Of a stretch of 64,000 nt of DNA, positions 35,837 through 43,392 are shown one piece after another. The DNA comes from an uncultured Umboniibacter sp. (lineage in GTDB: Bacteria; Pseudomonadota; Gammaproteobacteria; Pseudomonadales; DSM-25080). The stretch lies in the NCBI RefSeq assembly GCF_947497555.1, contig NZ_CANMGY010000004.1, positions 147,213 to 211,212 of the forward strand, written 5' to 3'. The first letter of the stretch is position 1. Each line of letters opens with the position of its first letter. The translations under genes were made by a program, and so were the position numbers. The notes beneath the pieces are model-generated. The model searched no databases and was not told the origin of the DNA. It worked only from the letters and a program-made list of their open reading frames with translations.

Positions 35837-36457
35837 TTAACTGACTTTGTGAAGACCGCACTCAGCGCTATCGCTGAGTTTGGTTGGATCGAAATAGTGC
35901 TTGGGTGAAGGCAAATTGTGACGTTGGATGTACGCTTCAATGTCACGTTGATGCCAATAAAAGAAAGGCGCCACTCGTATTAGACCACGGTGATCAATCG
36001 AGACAATATCAAGTGTTTTACGGTAATTCGTCTCATATTGACTAATTCCAGCCAACCAAATATCAGGCTGATACTCATCAATCGCTCGCTGGAAGGGCTC
36101 GAGTTTTACCTCGTGGGTGAAGCGAGAAAAAGCCTCGCTATCTTCAGGAATGGGCACACCACCCGTTACGGCAAGTCGTCGCTCGGTTGTAACTCGAGGC
36201 GTATAAACTTGCAGATTGGGATTGAATCGTTTGATTATTTCTTCAACATACTGATACGTGTGCTTCACGTTGTAGCCGTGGTCCACCCAAATCAAAGGCA
36301 GCTTTGGAAGCTCGCTTTGCAAGGCATGAATAAGCACGGAAGAGGTTTTGCCGAAGCTCGTAGTCGCGATTGGCCGCTTACTGACACTCATCGCCCAGCG
36401 GATAATTACCGCAGGAGATTCATGTCGTAGGGTTTTATTAATCGCTGCTAAGTCCAT
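35837..36457 (-). CDS. PAPS-reductase (CysH)-family protein
   Basis: 206-residue PP-loop protein resembling assimilatory phosphoadenylyl-sulfate reductase. Seen: TTSFGKTSSVLIHAL (PP-loop), PLIWVDHGYNVKHTYQYVEE, HEVKLEPFQRAID, WLAGISQYETNYR, IRVAPFFYWHQRDIEAYI and the C-terminal ECGLH carrying the catalytic Cys. No Cys pairs of the 4Fe-4S APS-reductase type, so PAPS (thioredoxin-dependent) chemistry is expected if it is a true CysH. The C-terminal region before ECGLH is shorter than in E. coli. The start is the ATG at 36457; a TTG six codons earlier is the alternative. No other sulfate genes are nearby. Confidence 0.78.
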   Translation of the reverse strand: MDLAAINKTLRHESPAVIIRWAMSVSKRPIATTSFGKTSSVLIHALQSELPKLPLIWVDHGYNVKHTYQYVEEIIKRFNPNLQVYTPRVTTERRLAVTGGVPIPEDSEAFSRFTHEVKLEPFQRAIDEYQPDIWLAGISQYETNYRKTLDIVSIDHRGLIRVAPFFYWHQRDIEAYIQRHNLPSPKHYFDPTKLSDSAECGLHKVS

Positions 36458-36578
36458 TTTTACTGTCTCTACCAATCATCTATGGTAGTAACAATAAACG
36501 AAAGCTTATAACCTTATAAATACAATCTTGAGCTACTACTGTAACCTTTTGTTATAAGCCTTCGTTGACAGCAGCAGT

Positions 36579-37973
36579 TTAGTCCGCCTCAGCCGGTATG
36601 TGTGACGCTAAATAGACCAAGGTAATCCAGGCCGCAACGTTCTGATTGAGCGCTTCAGGATCGATTTTATCGAGGGTATCATTGGCCGTATGATGGTAGT
36701 CAAAGTAGTCGGTACCGTCTTGGCTCAAACGAACGACTGGAACTCCGAGCTGCTGCAACGGGATGATATCAGGACCACCGCCAGAAGTTAGTCCACCACG
36801 CTCTATTCCCAAAGGCTCTAAAATTGGAAAAATCTGCTCAAATGACGGGAGAAGTGCATCACTCACATTGGTATCATAACGCCATACCCGACCTGCACCG
36901 AAGTCTGATTCAGAGCCAAGGAAGTGTTGCTCGATTTCATCCTCATGTGCCGCCGCGTACTGATACGCGCCAATTAGACCCTGCTCTTCGTTGGCAAAGG
37001 CTACTACTCTAATTGTACGCCCCGGTCGTGCGTCATCTGCCAATAGGCGATGAGCCGCCGCAGTAGTCACCGCTACTCCCGCACCATCGTCTAGAGCACC
37101 CGTACCCAAGTCCCATGAATCTAGGTGGCCACCGATCACGATAATTTCGTCAGGCCAGCGAGATCCTGTTACTTCAGCAATCACATTATGACCCGTGTAG
37201 GTCCCAGTGAAACCGGCTGAAATGTCCATAGATACCGTTAAGGCTCCTCGCTGAAGCAAACGTTCCACTTGATCCGCATCAGGATTAGACAGTGCCGCCG
37301 CAGGAATCTTCGGTATGTCATCGTCATAGCGCATCATTCCGGTATGGGCGAAGCGGTCACTATCGGTGCCGACACTTCGAATTAACACGGCTACCGCACC
37401 CTTGGCGCCGGCCACTTTAGCACCGCCGCTGCGTCCAGCAACTACTGGTCCATAGCCACTGCCGTCAATCGTCTTTTCCATGCGTTTATTGATAAAGACA
37501 ATTTTTCCCTCAACCTCTTCATCGGCAGCTTCTTGAAGCTCATCAATGGTTGCGAAATACACCACTGGGGCAACTAAAGCGCCATCGGTGCCAACACTAC
37601 CGCCTAGCGCTGTAATCGCCAGTGGCTGCTCAAATGGCGCTACAACGTTGGCGACTTCATGATGACGTTCCCAAAGTGGGTATTCAACAGGCTCTAAGGT
37701 GACTTTATCAAAACCCAAGTCGCGGAAACGCTGTTCCATCCATTCAACACCCTTAGCGTCAGATGGCGTACCCGGCATTCGCGCTCCCACCTCTGTAGTA
37801 AGGTCTTCTACGACATCCCAAGCGACGTTGCTGACCAAAGCTTCGTCACGGAGTTCAGCCGCCATTCTGAGTTGCTCATCGGTCAACGCTCCGGCCGCAG
37901 AGTTCGGCGTAGTTTGATCGCTACCGCAACCAACCATTAGTGCTGAAAGGCACAGGAGTGGAAGTAGTTTCAT
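36579..37973 (-). CDS. M28-family zinc aminopeptidase, lipoprotein
   Basis: 464-residue exported metallopeptidase. The N-terminus MKLLPLLCLSALMVGCGSD is a lipoprotein signal (lipobox MVGC). A PA-domain insertion spans about residues 130-260 (KIVFINKRM ... GAKGAVAVLIRSVGTD). The M28 catalytic domain follows with GGHLDSWDLGTGALDDGAG (zinc His and Asp), ANEEQGLIGA (catalytic Glu pair) and DYHHTANDTLDKID (last His). It matches plasma glutamate carboxypeptidase-like peptidases. Outer- or inner-membrane location depends on Lol sorting: residue +2 after Cys is Gly, so outer membrane is expected. Divergent from the slyD-type gene. Confidence 0.9.
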   Translation of the reverse strand: MKLLPLLCLSALMVGCGSDQTTPNSAAGALTDEQLRMAAELRDEALVSNVAWDVVEDLTTEVGARMPGTPSDAKGVEWMEQRFRDLGFDKVTLEPVEYPLWERHHEVANVVAPFEQPLAITALGGSVGTDGALVAPVVYFATIDELQEAADEEVEGKIVFINKRMEKTIDGSGYGPVVAGRSGGAKVAGAKGAVAVLIRSVGTDSDRFAHTGMMRYDDDIPKIPAAALSNPDADQVERLLQRGALTVSMDISAGFTGTYTGHNVIAEVTGSRWPDEIIVIGGHLDSWDLGTGALDDGAGVAVTTAAAHRLLADDARPGRTIRVVAFANEEQGLIGAYQYAAAHEDEIEQHFLGSESDFGAGRVWRYDTNVSDALLPSFEQIFPILEPLGIERGGLTSGGGPDIIPLQQLGVPVVRLSQDGTDYFDYHHTANDTLDKIDPEALNQNVAAWITLVYLASHIPAEAD

Positions 37974-38062
37974 GTTGTTTCCTTTATAATGTAAAAATCG
38001 ACGTTATCAGGCTAACGTATAAAGTTATTAACGGCAAAACATTGTGTTTAAGAGGTCAGCAA

Positions 38063-38542
38063 ATGGATAAAATTCACGCTCGCTCGGTAGTTACCTTTGA
38101 TTTCGTGGCTCGAACCGCTACTGGGCAGGAGCTCGATAGTAGTATTACACGCGGCGAACCTCTTCACGTCCTCATGGGCGCGGACAATGTTATCGAAGGA
38201 ATTGAGGATGCGCTTCTCGGAAAGTCCGTAGGTGACTCGATGACGCTCGACATTCCTGCAGCGAAAGCTTATGGCGAATATGTTGACGAGCTCGTTCAGA
38301 ATGCCCCGCGTGACGCATTCCAAATTGACAGCCTGGCAGTTGGAGATAAATTCAACGCCACAACCGAAGATGGTGAAGAGGTTTCGGTGAAGGTCACTCA
38401 TATTGATGGCGATTCTATTACGGTGGATGGAAATCATGAGTTGGCAGGCTTGGAGCTAAATTTCACTATCAATATCTTGGCATTGCGCGAAGCCACGGAT
38501 GTTGAGTTAGAAATTGGACAGGCGATTGAAGACGAAGCTTAA
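38063..38542 (+). CDS. SlyD-like FKBP-type peptidyl-prolyl isomerase
   Basis: Cytoplasmic proline isomerase/chaperone (159 aa). FKBP parts: VVTFDFVARTATGQELDSS, GADNVIEGIEDALLGKSVGD and DIPAAKAYGEYVDE, then the insert-in-flap chaperone domain (VGDKFNATTEDGEEVSVKVT) and the return to FKBP at HELAGLELNFTINILALREA. The His/Cys-rich metal tail of E. coli SlyD is absent. The start is the ATG at 38063 with AGAGG upstream, although the frame opens 41 codons earlier. The next gene starts inside its 3' end. Confidence 0.92.
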   Translation: MDKIHARSVVTFDFVARTATGQELDSSITRGEPLHVLMGADNVIEGIEDALLGKSVGDSMTLDIPAAKAYGEYVDELVQNAPRDAFQIDSLAVGDKFNATTEDGEEVSVKVTHIDGDSITVDGNHELAGLELNFTINILALREATDVELEIGQAIEDEA

Positions 38543-39227
38543 CATCCGCTTAGATCGTTGGGTGGGTCAACATTCACCCTTATCTCGAAGTGACGTAAAG
38601 TTTGCCGTTAAAGCCAAGCGAATTAAGGTAAATGGCAAACTTGCAGTGAGTGCCAGCCAGAAGATTTCTCAAGAGGATGTTGTTTCGCTTGATGGGGCTG
38701 AAATTGTCGTCAGAGGCTTCAGCTACATCATGCTAAACAAGCCGTTAGGCGTCATTTGCGCAACCAGGGACGGTTGCCACCAAACTGTCGTTGACCTGCT
38801 GCCAACTCACTTTCAACAGTTACATCCCGTGGGCAGGCTAGATAAGGACACTACGGGATTAGTATTACTTAGCGATGATGGTCAGTGGAGCCATCGCGTT
38901 ACGCACCCAAAGTACGCCTGCGAAAAGTGCTATAAGGTGACCGCCAAATGGCCGATTTCTGCCGCAACGATTGAACGACTTCTCCACGGCGTTGTCTTAA
39001 GGGATAGCCCCAAACCAGCGTGTGCAACAGCCGTCGAGCAATTAGGAGAAAATCAACTCATGATGACAATTAGCGAAGGACGCTACCATCAAGTTCGGAG
39101 AATGATTGCCGCCTGCGAAAACCGGGTCACCGATTTACATAGGCTTAGTGTCGGCTCCCTTCAACTCGACATCGCCGAGGGGGAATGGCGAGAATTAACA
39201 GTCGCGGAGATTGTGGCGCTAGCATGA
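38526..39227 (+). CDS. RsuA/RluB-family pseudouridine synthase
   Basis: Pseudouridine synthase of the RsuA/RluB/E/F group (233 aa). An N-terminal S4 RNA-binding domain (RLDRWVGQHSPLSRSDVKFA ... KRIKVNG) is followed by the catalytic domain with HPVGRLDKDTTGLVLLSDD (catalytic Asp in GRLDKDT) and the C-terminal GRYHQVRRMIAA. Best guess is 16S U516 (RsuA), but RluE/RluF are not excluded. No ATG fits: starts are TTG at 38526 (used here) or TTG at 38514, both inside slyD. The stop overlaps the next gene as ATGA. Confidence 0.87.
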   Translation: MKTKLNIRLDRWVGQHSPLSRSDVKFAVKAKRIKVNGKLAVSASQKISQEDVVSLDGAEIVVRGFSYIMLNKPLGVICATRDGCHQTVVDLLPTHFQQLHPVGRLDKDTTGLVLLSDDGQWSHRVTHPKYACEKCYKVTAKWPISAATIERLLHGVVLRDSPKPACATAVEQLGENQLMMTISEGRYHQVRRMIAACENRVTDLHRLSVGSLQLDIAEGEWRELTVAEIVALA

Positions 39228-40210
39228 CAGACCCAGCCATCGAATTATTAACACCTTTCATTACGGGCGATACCGTATTGATAGCCGATGAGCATTGGAC
39301 GCTAGAGGACTGCAAAGTTCCTCGGCTTTGTATCACCAACCGCTTTCGAGCGAATGCGCCCAAATCCATTAGTTTTTCCGATTTCGAGAACCGAACCGAG
39401 GAACAATTTTCACGCATTGTCTATCGGCTCAGTAAAGAACGCGCGGTGGTTTATCGCTGCCTTAACCTCGCTGCGGAACTGCTACGTATTGACGGGCAGC
39501 TGATCATTGCGGGGGGTAACAAAGAAGGTATTAAGACCGCGTTAAAGCAAGCTAAGCTATTATTCGGAACAGAGATCGAGACGACTATCCACAGCGGTTA
39601 TCGACTAGCCATTATTACCAAAGTGAAAGCAACAACAGGTATTGATGACAATGATTATCAACAGCTAAGAGAAGTAACCACAAAAACCCAGTCGTTCTGG
39701 TCTAAGCCAGGGCTCTTTGGATGGGACAAAGTGGATCGTGGCTCTGAAATTCTTGTTGACGTTATTAACGAGCAATTAAATGGCTCTGTGTTGGACTTAG
39801 GTTGCGGCTGGGGCTTTCTGTCCCGCGCGGCGCTCCAGCAAAACATCGACACCTTAACCGCCACCGATAATAATGCTGCAGCGATAATTGTTGCGGCAAA
39901 GAATTTGGCGCCTTGGACCGAACAAGTCAACATTATTGCGGACGATTGTGGAGAGTCGCTAGCGGCCAATCAATTTGATCATATCCTCTGCAATCCTCCC
40001 TTTCATCAGGGTTTCGACCATCAAACACAGTTAACCGAAAAATTTATTAATCAATGTGCAAGGTTAGCCAAACCGGAGGGTACCGTTTGGTGGGTGGTTA
40101 ATCAGTTTGTAGGGGTAAGCCAGTTAGCTCAGAAAACTTTTAGCCAGCGCGATCATATTGAGCGCAGAGATGGCTTTGACATTTGGCGGCTGCGGGCACC
40201 AAAGTGGTAA
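39224..40210 (+). CDS. RsmC-like 16S rRNA guanine-N2 methyltransferase
   Basis: SAM methyltransferase with the tandem-domain build of RsmC/RlmG (328 aa), expected to make m2G1207 in 16S rRNA. An N-terminal pseudo-methyltransferase half (LLRIDGQLIIAGGNKEGIKT) is followed by the catalytic half: GSEILVDVINEQLNGSVLDLGCGWGFLS (motif I split here in the text of the protein), ATDNNAAAI and ILCNPPFHQGFDH (NPPF). ATG at 39224 overlaps the stop of the pseudouridine synthase (ATGA), so two 16S/23S modification enzymes are co-translated. Confidence 0.88.
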   Translation: MTDPAIELLTPFITGDTVLIADEHWTLEDCKVPRLCITNRFRANAPKSISFSDFENRTEEQFSRIVYRLSKERAVVYRCLNLAAELLRIDGQLIIAGGNKEGIKTALKQAKLLFGTEIETTIHSGYRLAIITKVKATTGIDDNDYQQLREVTTKTQSFWSKPGLFGWDKVDRGSEILVDVINEQLNGSVLDLGCGWGFLSRAALQQNIDTLTATDNNAAAIIVAAKNLAPWTEQVNIIADDCGESLAANQFDHILCNPPFHQGFDHQTQLTEKFINQCARLAKPEGTVWWVVNQFVGVSQLAQKTFSQRDHIERRDGFDIWRLRAPKW

Positions 40211-40215
40211 GTTCG

Positions 40216-40302
40216 TTAGTAGCCAATAAAATAAAAGCCAATTCCTGCAAAAACAATCGCGGCAAGTAATGGTACAGCTTGAATTAATAATTCACGAAAC
40301 AT
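40216..40302 (-). CDS. 28-residue predicted membrane peptide
   Basis: Short frame from ATG 40302 to TAA 40216: N-terminal MFRELLIQ, then one TM-length hydrophobic helix (VPLLAAIVFAGIGFYFIGY). It fills the gap between the rsmC-like and Rieske genes on the opposite strand. Amino-acid order (charged head, hydrophobic tail) is that of small bacterial membrane peptides. The upstream bases hold only a weak GGG ribosome-binding site, so expression is uncertain and I recognise no family. Confidence 0.45.
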   Translation of the reverse strand: MFRELLIQAVPLLAAIVFAGIGFYFIGY

Positions 40303-40396
40303 GTAGTAACCCAGATAGCAATTGCGACCTAGTCTACTGAAGCTCTTGTCGCTAGGCTATCAGTGTATTTCCGCACAGACTAAGGTGAATCACTTA

Positions 40397-40759
40397 ATGA
40401 CTGACGACCGTAAATTCACTAAGAAGACAGTTCCACAGACAGCGATAAAACCTGGCTTAAGCCTTATCACGGTAGCCGGCAAAGATATTATCTTAATTCG
40501 CCAAGGTAATTTATTTACGGCCTTTGAAAATCGCTGTCCACATCGAAATAAAGCGCTCTTCAGCCACGAAACTCCAATAGACTTCGATCGCTATCATCTT
40601 CAGTGCCAACATCACGGGGCGATATTCGAGCTTCCACACGGTGCATGTATTAGCGGGCCGTGCCCGTCGGACAAATTAACAGCGATCACGGTGACTTATT
40701 CAACTACCGAAATCACGCTATATCTCGATGATCATCGGAACCATTCTTCAAGCAACTAA
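40397..40759 (+). CDS. Rieske [2Fe-2S] ferredoxin-like protein
   Basis: 120-residue soluble Rieske protein. The cluster ligands are CPH (in NRCPHRNKALF) and CQHH (in LQCQHHGAIFEL), 20 residues between the two boxes, with ISGPCPSDKLTAI completing the fold. No oxygenase catalytic domain and no TM, so it is an electron carrier or the ferredoxin part of an unlinked system. The start is the ATG at 40397 with AAGGTGA upstream rather than the earlier frame opening. Alone between sfsA and rsmC-like. Confidence 0.87.
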   Translation: MTDDRKFTKKTVPQTAIKPGLSLITVAGKDIILIRQGNLFTAFENRCPHRNKALFSHETPIDFDRYHLQCQHHGAIFELPHGACISGPCPSDKLTAITVTYSTTEITLYLDDHRNHSSSN

Positions 40760-40841
40760 CCTAGGCCATCGTGTTAGGGTCACTAAAATCGATTATTCCA
40801 ACCAGCTGATATAACTTGGGCTCAAATTCGTCAATCCTTAT

Positions 40842-41594
40842 TCATGACTCGCCGAGTGCTTGAGCTTGGGTTTGAGCATCCCCAAGCCAATAAAGTCCAT
40901 TTTGATCTATCCCCGCGCGTAACACCAACACCCGAAGTCCCGCTGCCACCGCATCCACCGAAAGCGCCGCATAGTGCGGATCTATTTCGCTGGCTGGCCT
41001 AACCGCATGAATACCCGAGTGCAGAACCAGATACACCAAATAGGTGGGAATTTGGCCCTGAGCCAAGCGAATTAATTCACGAAGATGCTTGTGCGCCCTG
41101 ACCGACTTCGCATCGGGGAAGGCACCCTCACCGTTTAATAGCAGCGTGCAACTTTTCACCTCAACATAGACACTAGGCAGCGAGTTTGCCTGCAACAGAA
41201 AATCGATGCGACTTCCCTCCTCGCCATACTTTTGCTCCGCAAGGACACTCGGATAAGGCGAAAACGCTCCTACTAGACGGCGCGCTAGTGCCTGAGCTAA
41301 AAATTCATTCGCTCGCTGCGGGTGAACACAGATCCAATGTCCCGCTTGCGTTTCGGTCAGTTCCCAGGTGTATCGGTACTTTCGCCCGGGCTTATCACTA
41401 ATACTGAGCCAAACGACATCGCCCTGCTCCCCACAACCAGTCATTGCACCGGTATTAGGACAGTAGACTGTGATAACTTCACCCGATAATTCGACGTCAG
41501 CTAGAAATCGTTTATAACGCCGAATCAAGATCGCTGGCGTTAGAGAGAGGCTAATTAAATATTGACGTGGGTGATGGGGCACAATGAGATCCAT
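40842..41594 (-). CDS. sfsA: Sugar fermentation stimulation protein A
   Basis: SfsA-family DNA-binding/nuclease-like protein (250 aa). Signature stretches: ILIRRYKRFLADVEL, VITVYCPNTGAMTGC, YRYTWELTETQ, EGSRIDFLLQA, YVEVKSCTLL and FPDAKSVRAHKHLRELI. In E. coli it sits directly upstream of dksA, and here it is divergent from dksA with the same neighbour. The molecular role is unsettled; it was described as raising mal gene expression and has a PD-(D/E)XK-like core. Confidence 0.95.
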   Translation of the reverse strand: MDLIVPHHPRQYLISLSLTPAILIRRYKRFLADVELSGEVITVYCPNTGAMTGCGEQGDVVWLSISDKPGRKYRYTWELTETQAGHWICVHPQRANEFLAQALARRLVGAFSPYPSVLAEQKYGEEGSRIDFLLQANSLPSVYVEVKSCTLLLNGEGAFPDAKSVRAHKHLRELIRLAQGQIPTYLVYLVLHSGIHAVRPASEIDPHYAALSVDAVAAGLRVLVLRAGIDQNGLYWLGDAQTQAQALGES

Positions 41595-41683
41595 TTATCA
41601 GTTGACGATGGTGATTTTGAGTTTGCATAGTGACACCTTTAGAAGGTACGCTTCAGGTTAACCTAAAAATAGTGGTCATCCCG

Positions 41684-41777
41684 TATAATTCTTTTGGGAA
41701 CTACCCATTTTTTACTAGCTAAAAACATTTTTTTTTGCTATTTTCCGCTGCCTCGAAAAATTCAGACGTTTTCGAGG
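41684..41777 (+). promoter_or_regulatory. dksA promoter -10 and leader hairpin
   Basis: A perfect TATAAT lies at 41684-41689 (no good -35 seen). In the leader, arms CCTCGAAAA (41751-41759) and TTTTCGAGG (41769-41777) form a 9-bp hairpin with a 9-base loop, 46 bases before the dksA ATG; T-runs lie on its upstream side. It could modulate dksA transcription or mRNA stability. Confidence 0.5.
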
Positions 41778-41823
41778 TTAGGAAATTTCGATATTTAGTT
41801 GTTTTTCAATGAGGGTTGTGACA

Positions 41824-42252
41824 ATGGCAAACCAAGCCAGTTTTTCACTTCATGGCATCGCTCCGTATAAAGAGAAGAAGGGCGAAGAGTACATGAATAT
41901 CAAGCAGCGTGATCATTTCACTGCGTTGCTACAAGCCTGGAAGAAAGAACTCATGGAAGAAGTTGATCGCACCGTTTCGCATATGCGTGATGAAGCGTCC
42001 AACTTTCCTGATCCTGCGGATAGAGCGACTCAGGAAGAAGAATTCAGTCTAGAGCTGCGTACCCGTGATCGCGAACGTAAGCTCATTAAAAAAATTGAAT
42101 CAACACTCGATTTAATTGAAGCCGATGACTACGGATACTGCGAAACCTGTGGGGTTGATATTGGTATTCGCCGACTTGAAGCTCGTCCTACTGCAACGTT
42201 GTGCATCGACTGCAAAACACTCGATGAAATCAAAGAACGCCAAATGGCCTAA
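41824..42252 (+). CDS. dksA: RNA polymerase-binding regulator DksA
   Basis: DksA (142 aa) enters the RNA polymerase secondary channel and, with ppGpp, redirects transcription in the stringent response. A coiled coil carries the functional tip [11 protein letters not shown]. The zinc finger is C-x2-C-x17-C-x2-C (CETCG ... LCIDC). The start is the ATG at 41824 with GAGGG upstream; an ATG five codons earlier is less well placed. Followed at once by a strong terminator and then gluQ, as in E. coli. Confidence 0.97.
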   Translation: MANQASFSLHGIAPYKEKKGEEYMNIKQRDHFTALLQAWKKELMEEVDRTVSHMRDEASNFPDPADRATQEEEFSLELRTRDRERKLIKKIESTLDLIEADDYGYCETCGVDIGIRRLEARPTATLCIDCKTLDEIKERQMA

Positions 42253-42256
42253 ATCA

Positions 42257-42291
42257 TGAAAAGCCGAAGCCTTGCTTCGGCTTTCCTTTTT
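42257..42291 (+). terminator. Rho-independent terminator between dksA and gluQ
   Basis: Eleven-bp stem AAAGCCGAAGC (42260-42270) / GCTTCGGCTTT (42274-42284), 3-base loop, then CCTTTTT. It ends only 2 bases before the gluQ ATG. A terminator in the same place is known in E. coli/Shigella. Confidence 0.93.
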
Positions 42292-42293
42292 CT

Positions 42294-43133
42294 ATGATTG
42301 GTAGATTCGCCCCCACTCCATCAGGACCACTTCATTTCGGTTCTCTGTGCTGTGCACTCGCCTCGTTTCTGGACTGCCGCGCCAATGGTGGCTCCTGGTT
42401 ACTCCGAATTGACGACATCGATCCGCCTCGTTGTGTTCCCGGTAGCGCTGATGAGATTCAACAGCAACTGCAGCAATTCGAGCTTCACTGGGATAGCGAT
42501 ATTTTCTGGCAGAGCCAGCAACTACGTCACTACGAGGACTGCGTTCAGAAGCTCCTCAAGGATGGTAGCGCCTACCGCTGTAGCTGTAATCGAAAAACAC
42601 TGCAAAGCCAAGGTGGATTCGAACAGGGCTACTGTCGAGCACATCCCCCAGCGCCCCATGAAGCCTGCGCGCTGAGAATGGGAGTACAAGGTGAGTATCA
42701 CTGGAACGATATGTTCCTTGGCATGCAAAGCGTCAATGCCGCGGACTCTCCAGAACTTTGCCTGCGCCGTCGTGATGGACTCATTGCCTACCCGCTCGCT
42801 ACCGTATTAGACGATATTTCAATGGGGATAACTCATGTAATTCGGGGCGCAGACCTTTTGCCGGCAGCCGGAAGTCAATTGGCGCTTTTCGCTCACTTTG
42901 ATGCTCCTACGCCAAGCTTTGGACATATTCCAATTGCCACAAACCCTGACGGTAATAAATTATCAAAACAAAATCACGCAAAGCCTCTCACTACTGATAA
43001 TCGCGAGCAACAACTGCGATCAGCATTACATCATTTAGGGCAAGCGGCCGCCGAAGCCACAGGCAGTGTTGACGCCATACTTCGGCAAGCAATTGACTCG
43101 TGGGATCGCAATGCGGTGCCTAAAGCTATCTGA
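42294..43133 (+). CDS. gluQ: Glutamyl-Q tRNA(Asp) synthetase
   Basis: Truncated GluRS paralogue (279 aa) without an anticodon domain that puts glutamate on queuosine-34 of tRNA(Asp). Seen: RFAPTPSGPLHFGSL (HIGH variant), RIDDIDPPR, zinc ligands CSC and YCRAH, VIRGADLLPA and NKLSKQNHAKP (KMSKS variant). The ATG directly follows a terminator and has no Shine-Dalgarno, so output must depend on read-through. The downstream gene is cbrX; the dksA-gluQ order is conserved. Confidence 0.94.
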   Translation: MIGRFAPTPSGPLHFGSLCCALASFLDCRANGGSWLLRIDDIDPPRCVPGSADEIQQQLQQFELHWDSDIFWQSQQLRHYEDCVQKLLKDGSAYRCSCNRKTLQSQGGFEQGYCRAHPPAPHEACALRMGVQGEYHWNDMFLGMQSVNAADSPELCLRRRDGLIAYPLATVLDDISMGITHVIRGADLLPAAGSQLALFAHFDAPTPSFGHIPIATNPDGNKLSKQNHAKPLTTDNREQQLRSALHHLGQAAAEATGSVDAILRQAIDSWDRNAVPKAI

Positions 43134-43224
43134 TCTAGAACACTATTCATCATATTCGCGACTTTCTGCCACTAGACACAGCTAAGAGATTACGGCTAAA
43201 TGCGGGAAGTCAAAGGAAATCATC

Positions 43225-43392
43225 ATGAACCGCACGGTACTTTTTATTTTAATTTTGGGTTACTTACTATCGCCGTATGTCTATACCTGGTTGGCCGACC
43301 CAAACGGCTCTTGGTATCGTCCGTTCATTGTGTGGGGATTATCCGCGCTAATTCTTTCGATCATGTCAGGGAGAATTAGTCGTGACTCTTGA
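43225..43392 (+). CDS. cbrX: CbrX-like small membrane protein, coupled to cbrA
   Basis: 55-residue frame missed by usual length cut-offs: MNRTVLFILILGYLLSPYV, then WLADPNGSWYRPF and a second hydrophobic stretch IVWGLSALILSIMSG. Two TM helices. The stop (TGA 43390-43392) lies inside the cbrA start region; cbrA GTG is at 43382, an 11-base overlap. AAAGGA stands before the ATG. In Pseudomonas, cbrX is a comparable small ORF translationally coupled to cbrA, and SSS-family symporters often pair with such small subunits. Homology by sequence is my judgement; position is the main argument. Confidence 0.75.
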   Translation: MNRTVLFILILGYLLSPYVYTWLADPNGSWYRPFIVWGLSALILSIMSGRISRDS

